A stretch of 64,000 bases of DNA from NCBI RefSeq assembly GCF_000091325.1, contig NC_014012.1:3728500-3792499 (forward strand). Reading direction: 5' to 3'. Both the position numbers and the translations under genes were made by a program. Shown piece by piece: positions 32,635-41,345 of the stretch; the first letter of the stretch is position 1; every line of letters starts with the position of its first letter. Source of the DNA: Shewanella violacea DSS12 (GTDB lineage: Bacteria > Pseudomonadota > Gammaproteobacteria > Enterobacterales > Shewanellaceae). A model generated the notes under the pieces. The model was not told the origin of the DNA. It made no database searches and worked only from the letters and a program-made list of their open reading frames with translations.

Positions 32635-33552
32635 TTGAAACAATCAAATCAGGCCTATCTATATGGCATTGGTGCCATCTGCCTTTGGTCAACGGTCGCC
32701 ACCGCTTTTAAGTTGGCACTCGCCCATTTCAGCCCGCTTCAGTTAGTCTTTGTTGCCACCATCACCTCTATCTTTGCCCTTAGCATGATTCTGCTTGCTC
32801 AAAGAAAGCTACACCTGATAAAAGCGCAATTTAAGGCCAAGCCTCTTTTTTACCTACAGACAGGTTTACTCAACCCCTTCCTTTATTACCTGGTGCTTTT
32901 CAAAGCCTATGATTTACTGCCAGCGCAACAGGCTTTGTCCCTTAACTACACCTGGGCCATCTTGCTGCCACTATTATCTGTACCACTTCTTTCTCAAAAG
33001 CTCAGAAAGAGTGATATAACCGCGGCCATCGTCGCCTACTTCGGGGTCTTCGTTATCGCTACCCAGGGAAATCTCACCAGTTTTTCCTTCGAGAGTGGCA
33101 CAGGCGTTATATTAGCTCTCACTAGCACCATACTTTGGTCTCTGTACTGGATAGTTAACACTAAGGACAAGGGAGATCCAGTCGTGAGTTTACTACTCAG
33201 CTTCTTGGTGGGCTTCCCGTTCATTTTAGTCACCTTATTATGGACTCAGGAACTGCCCAGCTGGAACCCACAAGCGTTCGCAGCGGGTATTTATGTCGGT
33301 CTGTTTGAGATGGGAGTTACGTTTGTACTCTGGTTAGTGGCACTTAAAAAAGCGGAAAGAACGGCGAGTATCAGCACCTTGGTATTTATGTCCCCTGTGA
33401 TGTCCATCGGCTTTATTGCCTTGATCTTGCACGAACAGATCGCCAAATCTACCTATATAGGTCTGGCCTTAATCTTAACGGCACTGGCATTACAACAACT
33501 GCTGCCCCTGCTGAATAGACTCAGAGGAAAGGCCGCCAGCGAGTCAGTCTAA
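32635..33552 (+). CDS. EamA/DMT-family transporter
   Basis: An inner-membrane drug/metabolite transporter of 305 residues with ten predicted helices in two EamA repeats (about 8-145 and 158-290). The only start consistent with an upstream in-frame stop is TTG at 32635 (reads M-KQSNQAYLYGIGAICLWST), with AAGAG eight bases before it. Typical features are WSTVATAFKLAL in helix 1, LLSVPLLSQKL at the repeat end, and LVFMSPVMSIGFIALILHEQ in the second repeat. The substrate is unknown; relatives carry amino acids, metabolites or drugs. It stands alone, divergent from dnaK, and ends at a long hairpin. Confidence 0.9.
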   Translation: MKQSNQAYLYGIGAICLWSTVATAFKLALAHFSPLQLVFVATITSIFALSMILLAQRKLHLIKAQFKAKPLFYLQTGLLNPFLYYLVLFKAYDLLPAQQALSLNYTWAILLPLLSVPLLSQKLRKSDITAAIVAYFGVFVIATQGNLTSFSFESGTGVILALTSTILWSLYWIVNTKDKGDPVVSLLLSFLVGFPFILVTLLWTQELPSWNPQAFAAGIYVGLFEMGVTFVLWLVALKKAERTASISTLVFMSPVMSIGFIALILHEQIAKSTYIGLALILTALALQQLLPLLNRLRGKAASESV

Positions 33553-33576
33553 TACCCCTCTCAATTAACTTAGTTT

Positions 33577-33622
33577 CTTAATAGCATTAAGCCCACTAAT
33601 AAGTGGGCTTAATGCTATTAAG
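33577..33622. terminator. Perfect 21-bp hairpin, bidirectional terminator
   Basis: CTTAATAGCATTAAGCCCACT pairs perfectly with its complement across a four-base loop, in a convergent gap between the transporter gene (+) and the exported-protein gene (-). It is AT-rich with no long U run. The unusual length is noted under findings. Confidence 0.7.
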
Positions 33623-33645
33623 CAAAACGAATCACGAACTTCTCA

Positions 33646-34314
33646 TTAGAATTTGTGGTGAACATCTATTTGACCGACCCCGACATTCACATTCAATTGA
33701 CCAAAACCTGTTTGGTCTTCATTGTTATAAGCCTGTGTTACAAAGTTTCTGCTAACCTCAATCTGACGTCCCAGCAAGTCAACCGAGACCTCACCAACAC
33801 CAGATTCTAGTGACACTGAGCGATATAAAATTTCATGCCTAATTTCTGCATGGCCTACACCCAAGTCGATATCTATGCTGTTTTCCATGTTATTGACTTC
33901 AACTTGACCCACACCAAGATTGAGCTTAATAGCCGCATGACGTGGTAGATAAACAATCCATTGCTGTTTCACATCATCTTGATCATTTAATTTAAGCGCT
34001 ATTCCATCACTTGCCTGAATCACATCTAATTTAATATCATCAATCTCTGCACTGCTCCATAGTGACAACCAATTACGCTCACTAGGAGTGACCAAGACTT
34101 CGACACGAATATTTTGCTCATCGGTAGCAATAAACTTAGCCGAACCTACATCCATATCAAGCATGACCTTCTGACCATCATAGGCATAACTATGACTCAG
34201 CGTTTTAGCACTATCAGCTAACACTGAGGTCACAGCCAAAGAAGAGAAAGCAGCAGCAATGACGATGACACTACTCAGTGTCGCAGTAAGAAGTTTTTTT
34301 ATTAGCTTATTCAT
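33646..34314 (-). CDS. Exported DUF4097-like beta-repeat protein
   Basis: A secreted or periplasmic protein of unknown function, 222 residues from ATG 34314; AGGA lies eight bases before this ATG, whereas the ATG three codons earlier is too close to it. A signal peptide (hydrophobic about 9-31, cut after VLA-DS) precedes short repeats with the pattern LGVGQVEVNN, LGVGHAEIRH, SGVGEVSVDL and VGVGQIDVHH. These alternate Gly-Val-Gly turns with beta strands, as in the DUF4097 'putative adhesin' family, where such turns stack into a beta-helix. The family is an inference from the repeats. It is a single gene. Confidence 0.75.
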   Translation of the reverse strand: MNKLIKKLLTATLSSVIVIAAAFSSLAVTSVLADSAKTLSHSYAYDGQKVMLDMDVGSAKFIATDEQNIRVEVLVTPSERNWLSLWSSAEIDDIKLDVIQASDGIALKLNDQDDVKQQWIVYLPRHAAIKLNLGVGQVEVNNMENSIDIDLGVGHAEIRHEILYRSVSLESGVGEVSVDLLGRQIEVSRNFVTQAYNNEDQTGFGQLNVNVGVGQIDVHHKF

Positions 34315-34686
34315 ATTTGCCATCCTGATATTAAAATCCCTTTAGGTATACACAGACATAGCAAAACCTAAGCCATAAAGTTTTTTCCATTTAATTTCAG
34401 AGAATTACCTAAGATAACTAGGTTTAATTATTGAGAGGTAAGCTGACTTGCTAGTGAATAGTGCTAATGCTTAGCTAAATTCACTAAAAATTTAGGGACT
34501 GGTATAAGTGTTGGGTTTTATGCCTAATATAAGCACTTAGCTGGTATTAATCACCAGCCAAGGGGGAGTATAAGGATGTCGTGAGCACATGCTTGATTAA
34601 CCACCTAGCATGCAAACACTTCTGTAATACCAACTAATATCCAACCTCTATACTTAAATCAGATATAACACTTATGGGAGAGCTTA
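34315..34686. other. Intergenic region between divergent small genes
   Basis: About 370 bases, AT-rich. No ORF is supported. The word TGGTATAAGTG and AATACCAACTAATA near 34500 and 34627 recall common short extragenic palindromes, but no full copy is present. Confidence 0.3.
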
Positions 34687-34929
34687 ATGCAAGTGCAGCT
34701 GCTAGTGACACATACAGACTTTTGTATTCATAATCTAGAACGTGAGTTGGATAATGTTGGGATTCAATATCAGATAGATTATATCGAAGACAACCCTAAG
34801 CAAGTGAATGCCTATCATATAAGACATTCACCCAATATATTTATCCAAGGTAAGTTAATCTTCAGGTACCAGCCAAGTCCCGCAGAGTTGAAAATACTTC
34901 TGGAGAAGGAAAGCTTATACCAGGGGTAA
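34687..34929 (+). CDS. Thioredoxin-fold (glutaredoxin-like) small protein
   Basis: An 80-residue cytoplasmic protein with GGGAG six bases before the ATG. The pattern beta-strand (VQLLVTHTDFC), helix (IHNLERELDNVGI), strand (YQIDYIEDNP), then HIRHSPNIFIQGKLIFRYQPSPAELKILLEK matches a minimal glutaredoxin-like fold, including the cis-Pro before the strand pair (SPNIFIQG) and the final helix. Only one Cys (residue 13) sits where the CXXC motif would be, so classic dithiol chemistry is not possible. Role unknown; it could be a monothiol or structural relative. It ends at a strong hairpin. Confidence 0.7.
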   Translation: MQVQLLVTHTDFCIHNLERELDNVGIQYQIDYIEDNPKQVNAYHIRHSPNIFIQGKLIFRYQPSPAELKILLEKESLYQG

Positions 34930-34996
34930 ATACCTAAGCCTTATGTCTAATCATCTGGATCTCATAGCTTGTCTGGTTCGCCTAACTAGATTAGAG

Positions 34997-35036
34997 AACA
35001 ACAAGGGTCAGAAATAAATATCTGACCCTTGTTGTT
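34997..35036. terminator. Bidirectional terminator, convergent genes
   Basis: AACAACAAGGGTCAGA and TCTGACCCTTGTTGTT form a 16-base stem with TTTT after it on the plus strand. It lies between the thioredoxin-fold gene (+) and the metalloprotease gene (-). Confidence 0.85.
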
Positions 35037-35056
35037 TTAACTGTTCAAAACTTGAA

Positions 35057-38000
35057 TTAGACCAGTCTGCGTCTCACTAATAACAAAGCCGTTAAGAGCC
35101 ACCAGCCACTCAGACTCCCGCCTGAATCATCAGTTGTTGATTCCCTCGATGTTGCTGTCGCCAATGTTTTATGGACCAGCAGCTGAATAGATTCGGTCAG
35201 AGTATTTGAGCCATCGGTTACGGTCAATTTCAGCATAATGGTCTCATCGCTGGATACCCTAGGCGCCGTTAGTGTCAAACTCTTTGCCGATGAATCTGCG
35301 ATAGTGAGCGCCTTTCCTGATGTTTGTAGCCATTGATAGCTAAGCTTGTCATCATTGAAACCTAAGATATCCGCTGAGACAAAAATTAATTGCCCACCAG
35401 AGTAACTGCTCTTATCTGTCTGAATCGACAAGGACAAGACTGGATTTATTATGGTAATTCTAATTTCAGACTCCACAGTATCTAAACCGTCATTCACCGT
35501 GAGTTTAAGTAAGATGACCTGATTTCTGGACACTAGGGGCGCCGACAAGGTTAATTTTGCATCATCCGTTCCACTCAAACTCACCTTAATACCGCTCAGC
35601 TGTTGCCAATGAAAGCTAAGCCTGTCATTTTCGGCATCTTGTGTCGTGGAGGCATCCAGAATGATGTCGGCTCCCTCCTGCACTTGATAACTGCTTTTTA
35701 AGCTAATGACAGGTAGCTGATTAATCACTTCGGTCACCATCTTACCCACAGATGCGATCGCGCCGTTAAGCTTATAGTCTAGATCGTTTATCCCGCCATC
35801 TTCTATGGTTAACTGAATACAGTTATCACCGACATTTAACCCTGCAATATACTGCCCCGATAAGGCGACTGGACAGTTGCCCTCACTATCGACTTTGGCC
35901 GATGAAATGGTGTCCTTACCATTGACCCTAAAGTTAACCCAAGAATCAGACGAGCTATACAGCCTGTATATAGCTTTAGCTGGTATAGACTGACCATGTT
36001 CCAGAGGAATAACCACAGCTGGGTGTGCGCTAAATGAGCCTAAGTTGGTAATGCGATAATTGACTATGCTAGACACTGTGATGAAATGCGGGTCTAGACT
36101 ATTTTCTACACCTGTACCTTGCTCACTGCCATGCTTGGCAATATTACCCTGTGTCACCGCCGAATATCTGCAATCGAAGCCGCATGATGAAAGTGCAACA
36201 TGCCCTAAGCTCAAACTTAAATTAGCCAAGGTCTGCAGCGGTGCTGTGTTATCGGCAATAGGTAACCTAGTATTATCCGCCTCATCATCGAGGTAATCAG
36301 GGATACCATCGAGATCGCTATCTAGATACCCTTCCTCTCTATCGTTAATACCATCATTATCGCTATCCGCCCCCACAGACAAGGTCCCGGTACGCTTATG
36401 AATAACCAGATTTTGATGTGCTATTGTGGTTAATGCCCCCCAAGCATTATTGTCAGCGACACTGACCCCTAAGCTAAACACTTGCTGGGGCATACTTTTC
36501 GGATCAAATTCAAAACTGTTCCCTAAGCTATCTAGGTTTAAGTCTTCAATCGCATTATCGCTAGCCTGCCAGTTAATCTGGTGAATATCACCCGGGTTCT
36601 TATCGCTCACAAGAGCAAGCACAGTAACCAATCCCAGTGAAGGGTCTATTATTTGGGTCTGCTCTCCAGCTTGTTGCATCACCAAGGCTACCTGTGGAGC
36701 AAAATTATGCTCTGCCAAGGTCAAGACCTGTTTGTCATTAAGGATCACTGCATTATCGGCATGGGTCAGTGTGATTAACACTTGGTCGCCGTCTCTGGCT
36801 AGGCTTGAGATCTTAATATCGATATATTGCTCAATACCGCTATCGAATCTAACCTCACCAGTCGTTGGTCCGTCGATGGCACCCGATACTCGATACCCCA
36901 CAATAACCGGATAGACTGCCGCCTCTCCGGAAAGGGAAACTGCAAGCCTATAATGACTGCCTGCTGGTAGATATTCTTCGCTCAATAGAGAGATTTGAGG
37001 CTGGATATGAATATTCAAATAACCTTGGGCCAAGTTGCCTGAGCTGTCTTTTGCTGACACAGCCACCCTATGTTTGCCCGACTTGAGCCTGAGTTTATCT
37101 AGACTCAGAGGGATCTGTCCATCAACGACATCGATTGCATATGCTGAGATCTTGGTGGATATATCTGTCTTGATACCGCGAGCATCTATCAATTCAACAC
37201 CAGAGTCATCTATGACCGGCGAACGAGTATCGACAATATGGACAACCTGAATTTTAGTCGCCAGATTACCGGCGTGATCTTTGGCCGTCCACAATATCTT
37301 GTGGGTCCCCACTCCTAATGGCCCCTCATAATCCGAGCTAAGCGAAACTGGGTATAGATTATTGTCAGTGACCTCAGGAGCAACCAAGTTCAGTGCCGTC
37401 TTGTTAGCCATGGCTTCAAATGTTAATGGCAAAATACGACCAAATACCGGCGCCAGCTCATCACCCACACTCGAATTTAATGGCTCCGAGTCCCGCTCAT
37501 CGACTATTCCATCATTGTCATCATCGGGATCGGCATTATTGCCTATGCCATCATTATCTGTGTCTGTGTTTTCACCTGCATCTCTAGGGAAAGCATCCCT
37601 AGCGTTATTGACACCATCGCCATCGATATCACTATCGCTGGAATCAGGTATAAAATCATTATCCAGATCATTGGGCTTATCCAATGGGTTTAACGGATTA
37701 CTGCCCTCAGTGACTTCCACCGAATCACTATAGCCATCGTTATCATCATCGAGATCGGTATTATTGCCTATACCGTCATTATCGGTGTCGGTGTTTTCAC
37801 TTGCATCTCTAGGGAAGGCATCTTGAATATTATTGACACCATCACCATCGATATCATTATCCAGTGAGTCCGGTACATAATCATTATCGAGATCATTGGG
37901 CTTATCCAATGGGTCTAAGGAATCGCTTCCCTCAGCTTGCTCAACCACATCGCTATAGCCGTCATTATCATCATCTGAGTCACATGCATCGCCACCATCG

Positions 38001-39760
38001 AAGCTGCCATCGGTATTAACCTGATTCGGATTAAACACCATAGGGCAGTTATCAACCACATCGGCAACACCATCACCATCGGTATCGAATACCGCACTAG
38101 GGTCCTCTATATTTAATACATATTGACCACCATTGCCATACTCAACAAACCCAGTAGCGGGATGAGTATCCGGTGAAACCCCATCGATAGTCAGGTAATA
38201 GTTACCGGCACCGAGAGGACCGATATATTCGAACTTGTTAGTACTCGTATTGAGGGGAAACAGATCACTTGAAGCCGAGCTAGCTATGATGACGCCAAAG
38301 CTATTGGTTAATGCCACATCAAACGCTAGATTAGCCCCTTGAAACTCACTTTCAGCCAACAAATATGACTCTACACCTATATTGACTGTTCTCGCCGATG
38401 CTAGAGTAAACGAGTAGACATCAACATCATCAACGACACCTGCTGGTGCAATTTGTCCCCTATGATCCTTACTAGGAAAAGGCAAAGGAGTGGCTGCAAT
38501 AATGCTATCTCCAGCATCATCATCTAAGACACCCAGGACTCTAGTGATAATAGCGATATCATCCTGGTGTTGATTGGCATCGGCATAGTCACCACGACTC
38601 CATTGCACATAATTTTTACCGTATGGGGCTCCCATGATTGGTCCCCATTGGCCATGGCCAGAGTAATAGCCCCGAGTTGAGGTGCCATCATGAGTCAAAC
38701 CCATCTGATGTCCAGACTCATGAGCATGAGCCATGCCCATATCTATACTTGTTACCCAGTTAAAACCCGTATTCGAGTAGTCGCTTACATTACCAAAAAT
38801 GCCAACATAGGCGACTCCACCAGCACGATTAGGGTAAAAATCTCTCGTTGTGGTGGCAATAATTTGCGAGCGTTGGCCTATAGGGGTGGCATCGAAAACT
38901 GCCTGACTGGTGGTGATGTTAATATCAAAAATGGCATAGTCTTCCGCAACTTCTCGCCAAGTCAGCCAGATGATTTTTTTTTCTAAATCGGAAAAGTTGA
39001 CTGTATCTGAGTCGTGACTATATGGCGTATAGTCAATGTCATTACCACTGTTATAGCTGTCATTCCAGTTAGTACCGCTTAGCCTTCCTCCCCAGTTATT
39101 CAGATACAAGGTTTTTGAGGCGCCGGGTTTACTCTCTAGTTGACGCAGATCCACTAAGCTAGGAATGTGCTCTGGTAGACGTACCTCAATTTCCTCCAGG
39201 CTATAATTTTCAGCCTCAGGATATTGCGCACATAAATATTGGTGGAGATCCTGCTTTATAAACTCCCCACGTCCGTATGTATCAAAATCGGCTCTATATA
39301 GCTCGCCTTTTGAGACATCATGAAGCTCCATGGCCACTATGTTCTTGTTGCTCTCGATTATCTTAAGTGAGCCTGCATTTTCTTTAAAAGAAATCACTGT
39401 CATAGCATCGACTGATGATTTGTTTTCCACTAACTCAGCATAAGCGCCAAACCGCTTAAGTGCCTTATCTGCACCGCTTAACTCGACCTCCTCTGCTAGG
39501 GTGCGTTTAACTATCCCGGTAACGCTCTCTCCATTAGGCAAGGTCAGCATGACTTCAGCTCCCCTGACTAATGTTTTTGTAGAGCGAATATTGAGGTGCA
39601 CGCCAGCCGGGGCTAGTTCAGCCAAATTAAGCTCTGAGGTACCGCCAATCATTAGCGGTGAATTCAAGGAATAAATAGCGTTTTCAAGGGAGGCTGACAA
39701 GCCATAAGGAGAGACAAAACTGCAAAATAAAACACAAGTTAAAGGAATAAATCTTTTCAT
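35057..39760 (-). CDS. Large secreted metzincin-type metalloprotease with TSP3 repeats and GlyGly-CTERM tail
   Basis: From ATG 39760 (MKRFIPLTCVLFCSFVSPYG, a signal peptide) the product has 1567 residues. Domains in order: propeptide-like region to about 230; a protease domain with the metzincin zinc motif HESGHQMGLTHD near 347-358 and a Met-turn GPIMGAP about 26 residues later; a pre-peptidase-like beta domain near 440-555; thrombospondin type 3 Asp-rich calcium-binding repeats at about 558-760; HYR-like domains near 785-930; PKD-like repeats near 1365-1535; and a C-terminal sorting signal SGGSLSGWWLLTALLLVRRR. The TSP3 part holds a 75-residue tandem duplication. Substrate unknown. Its GlyGly-CTERM implies cleavage by a rhombosortase not in this window. 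Confidence 0.88.
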   Translation of the reverse strand: MKRFIPLTCVLFCSFVSPYGLSASLENAIYSLNSPLMIGGTSELNLAELAPAGVHLNIRSTKTLVRGAEVMLTLPNGESVTGIVKRTLAEEVELSGADKALKRFGAYAELVENKSSVDAMTVISFKENAGSLKIIESNKNIVAMELHDVSKGELYRADFDTYGRGEFIKQDLHQYLCAQYPEAENYSLEEIEVRLPEHIPSLVDLRQLESKPGASKTLYLNNWGGRLSGTNWNDSYNSGNDIDYTPYSHDSDTVNFSDLEKKIIWLTWREVAEDYAIFDINITTSQAVFDATPIGQRSQIIATTTRDFYPNRAGGVAYVGIFGNVSDYSNTGFNWVTSIDMGMAHAHESGHQMGLTHDGTSTRGYYSGHGQWGPIMGAPYGKNYVQWSRGDYADANQHQDDIAIITRVLGVLDDDAGDSIIAATPLPFPSKDHRGQIAPAGVVDDVDVYSFTLASARTVNIGVESYLLAESEFQGANLAFDVALTNSFGVIIASSASSDLFPLNTSTNKFEYIGPLGAGNYYLTIDGVSPDTHPATGFVEYGNGGQYVLNIEDPSAVFDTDGDGVADVVDNCPMVFNPNQVNTDGSFDGGDACDSDDDNDGYSDVVEQAEGSDSLDPLDKPNDLDNDYVPDSLDNDIDGDGVNNIQDAFPRDASENTDTDNDGIGNNTDLDDDNDGYSDSVEVTEGSNPLNPLDKPNDLDNDFIPDSSDSDIDGDGVNNARDAFPRDAGENTDTDNDGIGNNADPDDDNDGIVDERDSEPLNSSVGDELAPVFGRILPLTFEAMANKTALNLVAPEVTDNNLYPVSLSSDYEGPLGVGTHKILWTAKDHAGNLATKIQVVHIVDTRSPVIDDSGVELIDARGIKTDISTKISAYAIDVVDGQIPLSLDKLRLKSGKHRVAVSAKDSSGNLAQGYLNIHIQPQISLLSEEYLPAGSHYRLAVSLSGEAAVYPVIVGYRVSGAIDGPTTGEVRFDSGIEQYIDIKISSLARDGDQVLITLTHADNAVILNDKQVLTLAEHNFAPQVALVMQQAGEQTQIIDPSLGLVTVLALVSDKNPGDIHQINWQASDNAIEDLNLDSLGNSFEFDPKSMPQQVFSLGVSVADNNAWGALTTIAHQNLVIHKRTGTLSVGADSDNDGINDREEGYLDSDLDGIPDYLDDEADNTRLPIADNTAPLQTLANLSLSLGHVALSSCGFDCRYSAVTQGNIAKHGSEQGTGVENSLDPHFITVSSIVNYRITNLGSFSAHPAVVIPLEHGQSIPAKAIYRLYSSSDSWVNFRVNGKDTISSAKVDSEGNCPVALSGQYIAGLNVGDNCIQLTIEDGGINDLDYKLNGAIASVGKMVTEVINQLPVISLKSSYQVQEGADIILDASTTQDAENDRLSFHWQQLSGIKVSLSGTDDAKLTLSAPLVSRNQVILLKLTVNDGLDTVESEIRITIINPVLSLSIQTDKSSYSGGQLIFVSADILGFNDDKLSYQWLQTSGKALTIADSSAKSLTLTAPRVSSDETIMLKLTVTDGSNTLTESIQLLVHKTLATATSRESTTDDSGGSLSGWWLLTALLLVRRRLV
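37487..37975 (-). repeat. 225-bp tandem duplication inside the metalloprotease TSP3 region
   Basis: Two in-frame 75-residue units beginning with EGSDSLDPLDKPNDLDND and EGSNPLNPLDKPNDLDND; both continue with DIDGDGVNN and end with NTDTDNDGIGNN. The word TTGGGCTTATCCAATGGG recurs at 37671 and 37896, exactly 225 bases apart. Confidence 0.9.
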
Positions 39761-40091
39761 AATATCTAACAAAGTATTAACGTGACAGGAGTCTACCCCC
39801 ACATACTTCATCAAGAAATCACAAATATGTACAAGTTACACAAGCGTGACGAAGATCACACTATCCAACATCGAAAGTACAGCCAATAACACTAATGATG
39901 ACGGGATATTGACTATAAAGCTCTGATTAACAAATAAATGTCGGTATTATCTGTGTCATTAGCTTAGGTCATGAGTATGAATTGTGAATCTAAGTCGTGA
40001 ATTTATACCAAGGGGTAAAAGCCTAATCCAATTTAATGCGATCTTAGCTAAATGCTAGAGGGACGAACACAGCCAAGGGTTTTTGCACTTA
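39761..40091. other. Intergenic region upstream of the metalloprotease gene
   Basis: About 330 bases, no ORF supported. It holds the CRP-like site described separately; the rest shows no repeat or hairpin that I can support. Confidence 0.3.
39845..39860 (-). promoter_or_regulatory. Candidate CRP site upstream of the metalloprotease
   Basis: CGTGA-CGAAGA-TCACA has both half-sites of TGTGA-N6-TCACA with one mismatch, 85 bases before the start codon. A CRP role in regulating a secreted protease is plausible but unproven. Confidence 0.45.
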
Positions 40092-40631
40092 TTAGTCAGC
40101 TAGTTTTAAATCAGATTGACACAAACCATACCCATAAGTATCTAGATATTGATTATTAATTAAGATGCTTTGTTTGAAACAAGCTTCACGAACAAAACTA
40201 TGTTTTTCCAATAACTTATATGAATCGGCATTGTGAACTGAACAAAATGCTACTAACTTATTCAATTTCAACTCCTTAAACGCATACTCTTTGAGAAGCT
40301 TTAATGCACCACTGGCTATACCTTTCCCTTGGACGCTAGTCTTTAAAATGAAGCCAACTTCGGCGATTTTAGCCTCATGATTTAGTATTTTAAGCGCTAT
40401 CCAGCCAACTTTTTCACCACATTCGATTTCGGTGATGGGCAGTGTGAGCCATGAGTCACTTTTTATATCCCAAGATTGAGATCTTATTTCAAATGCGAGT
40501 TTTGCTTCATCATAGGTAAGAGGCTTAGAGACATGCTGCATAATTGGTGAGCAAGTTAATATTTCTAAAAAAAAATCCCAATCTAATTTATCGAGTGGCA
40601 TTAGTTTTATTCTTTCATCTGAGAGTTGCAC
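40092..40631 (-). CDS. GNAT-family N-acetyltransferase (RimJ/RimL type)
   Basis: A 179-residue acetyltransferase; the start is GTG at 40631 with GGAAG six bases upstream. The acetyl-CoA loop VQGKGIASGALKLLKEYAF is at about 107-125, and the beta-strand/helix pattern KLNKLVAFCSVHNADSYKLLEKHSF is characteristic of the RimJ/RimL branch, where an Asn/Ser-rich motif contacts the cofactor. The target could be a protein N-terminus or a small molecule. A second, different acetyltransferase follows 250 bases upstream on the same strand. Confidence 0.88.
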   Translation of the reverse strand: MQLSDERIKLMPLDKLDWDFFLEILTCSPIMQHVSKPLTYDEAKLAFEIRSQSWDIKSDSWLTLPITEIECGEKVGWIALKILNHEAKIAEVGFILKTSVQGKGIASGALKLLKEYAFKELKLNKLVAFCSVHNADSYKLLEKHSFVREACFKQSILINNQYLDTYGYGLCQSDLKLAD

Positions 40632-40885
40632 GATTCTTCCCTATGCTTAATAGCAGCTGCAATTGTGCCCATAGGCACAGATCTTATAAACGCTCATGCA
40701 CAATTAATAAACCTATGACTTTGTAGAGAGCCCCATATAACCTGATTAAATTTACGGCAGGCAAGGTCTTTTTACAAGACTTAGGCAAGCCTTGTATCAT
40801 GATGATTTTGCAACATAGGCATAAAGTGGACCTAGTTAACTAATGCACTCATAACCAGTAAACTGCATTCGAAGCTAATTACAAA

Positions 40886-41302
40886 TTATTGATAATGTTT
40901 CAGCATAAAATACCGTTCAGGGCTTCCTTGAAATCCCGCTACTGTTCCCACAATCTCAAAGCCAAGCTTTTGATAGAAGGCTGGGGCTTGAAAAGATAAG
41001 GTATCTAGTTGAGTAATAACACAACCTCGTTTCTTTGCCTCGGCTTCTGCGAGCTCCATTAATCTGCGCCCAAGACCAGTTCCTCGAGTCCCTTTATCTA
41101 CCCAAACGACGTCAATTAAGAAGTTTCTATAAATCGTCTGTCCCGAGACCCCTGCAATGATTTTGTCATCCTCATCGCGAGCAACCACAGACAAAGCCTG
41201 AGTCTCTTCCGGCCCCATATGTTCATACTTATGCTCTCGAAGACCCGCGATAAGCGCATCGAAAACTACCGAGTCTTGTTCATTAATCACTTCAATTTTC
41301 AC
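40886..41302 (-). CDS. GNAT-family N-acetyltransferase
   Basis: A 138-residue acetyltransferase starting at GTG 41302, with GGAGG seven bases before it. The cofactor loop RGTGLGRRLMELAEAEAKKR is at about 71-90, and LDTLSFQAPAFYQKLGFEIVG matches the Gcn5-type motif B with the conserved Tyr. Target unknown. It lies between the other acetyltransferase gene and the hairpin-rich element at 41.5-41.8 kb; no co-transcription is evident. Confidence 0.85.
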   Translation of the reverse strand: MKIEVINEQDSVVFDALIAGLREHKYEHMGPEETQALSVVARDEDDKIIAGVSGQTIYRNFLIDVVWVDKGTRGTGLGRRLMELAEAEAKKRGCVITQLDTLSFQAPAFYQKLGFEIVGTVAGFQGSPERYFMLKHYQ

Positions 41303-41345
41303 TGCATGGCCTCCAAGCCAAGATAAAGCACAAACAAAACTTTAT

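Noticed and set aside
40640..40885. Integron attC site between the two acetyltransferase genes
   Set aside because: No inverted core sites (GTTRRRY/RYYYAAC) with attC spacing were found; the genes are not cassette-like.
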